DNA from: a bacterium
GTDB taxonomy: Bacteria > Patescibacteriota > Minisyncoccia > CAIUEV01 > JAHKAQ01
Length of the DNA: 5,181 nucleotides
Direction of reading: 5' to 3'
Assembly: GCA_018399475.1 (NCBI GenBank)
Contig: JAGYOS010000033.1
Span: 1-5,181 of the forward strand
A program made the translations under genes and the position numbers. This document shows, in pieces, positions 4,012-5,181 of this stretch. Every line of letters begins with the position of its first letter. Within the stretch, counting starts at the first letter, position 1. The notes beneath the pieces are model-generated. The model was not told where the DNA came from. It searched no databases and saw only the letters and a program-made list of their open reading frames with translations.

Positions 4012-5181
4012 TTATTTATTTTTTCTATTGGCTCTTATTCTTTCCGTCTTAGTTAAATACTTTTTCCTTAAACGAATATTTTTAGGAGTTATTTCCAAAT
4101 ATTCATCATCATCCATTATCTCTAACCCCTTTTCAATAGTTAATTGAACGGGAGGAATCAGTTGGATCGCTTCGTCGGAGCTTGAAGAGCGAACATTGGT
4201 TAGCTGTTTGCCCTTAATCGGATTAGCTTGAATGTCATCCCCTTTGGAAGTATTGCCGAAAACCATTCCTTCATAAACTTCCGTCCCGGGACCAATATAC
4301 AATTCACCTCTTTTCTGCAAATTATTTAAAGAGAAGCCTAGAGCTTTCCCCTCACCTGTTGAGACCAAAGATCCTGTTTCTTTATTCTTAATTGCTCCAG
4401 CAAAAGGACGAAATTCCAAAAAACGGCTGCAAAATATCCCTTCTCCTTTGGTATCTACAACAAATTGGCTTCTATACCCCAAGAGTCCTCTGGTGGGAAC
4501 AATAAAAATAATTCTCATTGATCCGTTATGCTCTTCCATTTGGGATATAATTCCTTTTCTTCTTCCTAATTTCCTAATTATTTTTCCCGAGTATTGTTTG
4601 GGAATATCAATTAAGGCTTCTTCAAAGGGTTCCAGCTTTTGGCCGTTTTCTTCTTTAATTATTACTTTCGGCTGGGAAACTTGCATCTCATAACCTTCTC
4701 TTCTCATATTTTCAAGAAGAATGGCAATGTGCAACTCGCCTCTTCCGGAAACTTGGTAAGATTCGTTGCGTGAAAAATCTATTTTAAGGCCTACATTTAT
4801 TTCCAATTCTTTCTCTAGCCTTTCCTTAAGCTGTAAATTGGTTACAAATTCACCATCTTGACCGGCGAAAGGAGAATCGTTAACCAAAAGGTCAAGAGAA
4901 ATGGTCGGCTGATCAATTTCAATATTTGGCAAAGCCGGCTGTTCTTCCCTTTCACAAATGGTTTCTCCAATATAAATCTCGGGCAAGCCTGCGATAATGG
5001 CAATGTCTCCCGTTTTAACTTGCGTTGCTTCTTCTCGCTGCATCCCTTTAAAAACAAAGAGTTTGGTTATTTTCCCTTTTGAGATATTCCCATCCGTTTT
5101 TTTTATAAAAACATTGTCCCCTGTTTTTATCTCTCCTTCATAAATTCTAGAAATCGCCAAACGCCCCAAAAAATCATCATA
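4012..5181 (-). CDS. typA: GTP-binding protein TypA/BipA, C-terminal two thirds (5' end outside window)
   Basis: TypA is a translational GTPase related to EF-G that binds the 70S ribosome and supports ribosome assembly and stress or cold adaptation. The 389 visible residues begin mid-protein (Tyr-Asp-Asp-Phe-Leu-Gly-Arg). The roughly 200-residue GTPase domain with its P-loop lies beyond the right edge. Residues 1-90 are the domain II beta-barrel (Gly-Arg-Leu-Ala-Ile-Ser-Arg-Ile, then Thr-Gly-Asp). Residues about 92-180 are the EF-G-III-like domain, with Val-Asn-Asp-Ser-Pro-Phe-Ala-Gly, the TypA hallmark Val-Ser-Gly-Arg-Gly-Glu-Leu-His and Asn-Met-Arg-Arg-Glu-Gly-Tyr-Glu. Then come the EF-G-V-like domain (Pro-Thr-Arg-Gly-Leu-Leu-Gly-Tyr-Arg-Ser) and the TypA-specific C-terminal domain (Gly-Lys-Gln-Leu-Thr-Asn-Val-Arg, Asp-Glu-Ala, Ile-Thr-Pro-Lys-Asn-Ile-Arg-Leu-Arg-Lys). 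The C-terminus ends at the same point as E. coli BipA, with a basic tail, and the reading frame is intact. LepA and EF-G are excluded by the C-terminal domain. A downstream TTG (5169) is in frame but lies inside domain II and is not a start. Confidence 0.97.
   Translation of the reverse strand, partial: YDDFLGRLAISRIYEGEIKTGDNVFIKKTDGNISKGKITKLFVFKGMQREEATQVKTGDIAIIAGLPEIYIGETICEREEQPALPNIEIDQPTISLDLLVNDSPFAGQDGEFVTNLQLKERLEKELEINVGLKIDFSRNESYQVSGRGELHIAILLENMRREGYEMQVSQPKVIIKEENGQKLEPFEEALIDIPKQYSGKIIRKLGRRKGIISQMEEHNGSMRIIFIVPTRGLLGYRSQFVVDTKGEGIFCSRFLEFRPFAGAIKNKETGSLVSTGEGKALGFSLNNLQKRGELYIGPGTEVYEGMVFGNTSKGDDIQANPIKGKQLTNVRSSSSDEAIQLIPPVQLTIEKGLEIMDDDEYLEITPKNIRLRKKYLTKTERIRANRKNK

Noticed and set aside
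4448..5082. Three frames (4448-4693 +, 4842-5057 -, 4858-5082 +) inside typA
   Set aside because: They overlap the strongly conserved TypA frame, which explains the sequence fully.
5167..5169. TTG as a start codon for the typA frame
   Set aside because: The frame stays open to the window edge and upstream residues Tyr-Asp-Asp-Phe fit TypA domain II, so the true start is outside the window.

Overview
The window is a low-GC bacterial chromosome segment. It holds four protein genes, three complete and one running off the right edge, plus the tail of a tRNA at the left edge. The only gene with a secure identity is typA/bipA, a ribosome-associated translational GTPase found in bacteria and plastids. 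The other three look like membrane-anchored or exported proteins of the kind often left as 'hypothetical'. All four stop codons are TAA, and none of the three visible starts has a Shine-Dalgarno motif. The AT-rich composition, standard code, compact layout and one-pass surface proteins would fit an uncultivated small-genome lineage such as Patescibacteria (CPR). That placement is inference and nothing in the window proves it.

Layout: (1) 1-37, + strand, 3' end of a tRNA (T arm and acceptor strand). (2) 38-178, AT-rich spacer with stacked inverted repeats, probably a shared terminator for the tRNA and the convergent gene. (3) 179-1135, - strand, a one-pass membrane protein with an outward domain and a small Trp/Cys-rich C-terminal module. 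(4) 1136-1390, divergent intergenic region with a good sigma70-type promoter on the - strand, an extended -10 on the + strand and short repeats. (5) 1391-2260, + strand, a second one-pass membrane protein with two extracytoplasmic domains and four outside cysteines. (6) 2261-2429, convergent gap with a weak hairpin terminator. (7) 2430-3851, - strand, an exported right-handed beta-helix protein with an acidic linker, a long helical region and a very short hydrophobic C-terminus. (8) 3852-4011, spacer holding the typA terminator and a candidate promoter for the beta-helix gene. (9) 4012-5181, - strand, the C-terminal two thirds of TypA.

The genes do not form a recognisable pathway. typA has its own strong terminator, so the beta-helix gene is probably a separate transcription unit. 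The two membrane proteins are divergent neighbours with the same body plan (short basic N-terminus, one membrane helix, outward domain with four cysteines) and could be co-regulated from the region between them. I found no mobile element, CRISPR array, toxin-antitoxin pair or defence gene. The most interesting items are the beta-helix/coiled-coil/hydrophobic-tail architecture, the divergent cysteine-bearing surface pair, and the C-terminal module of the first protein.
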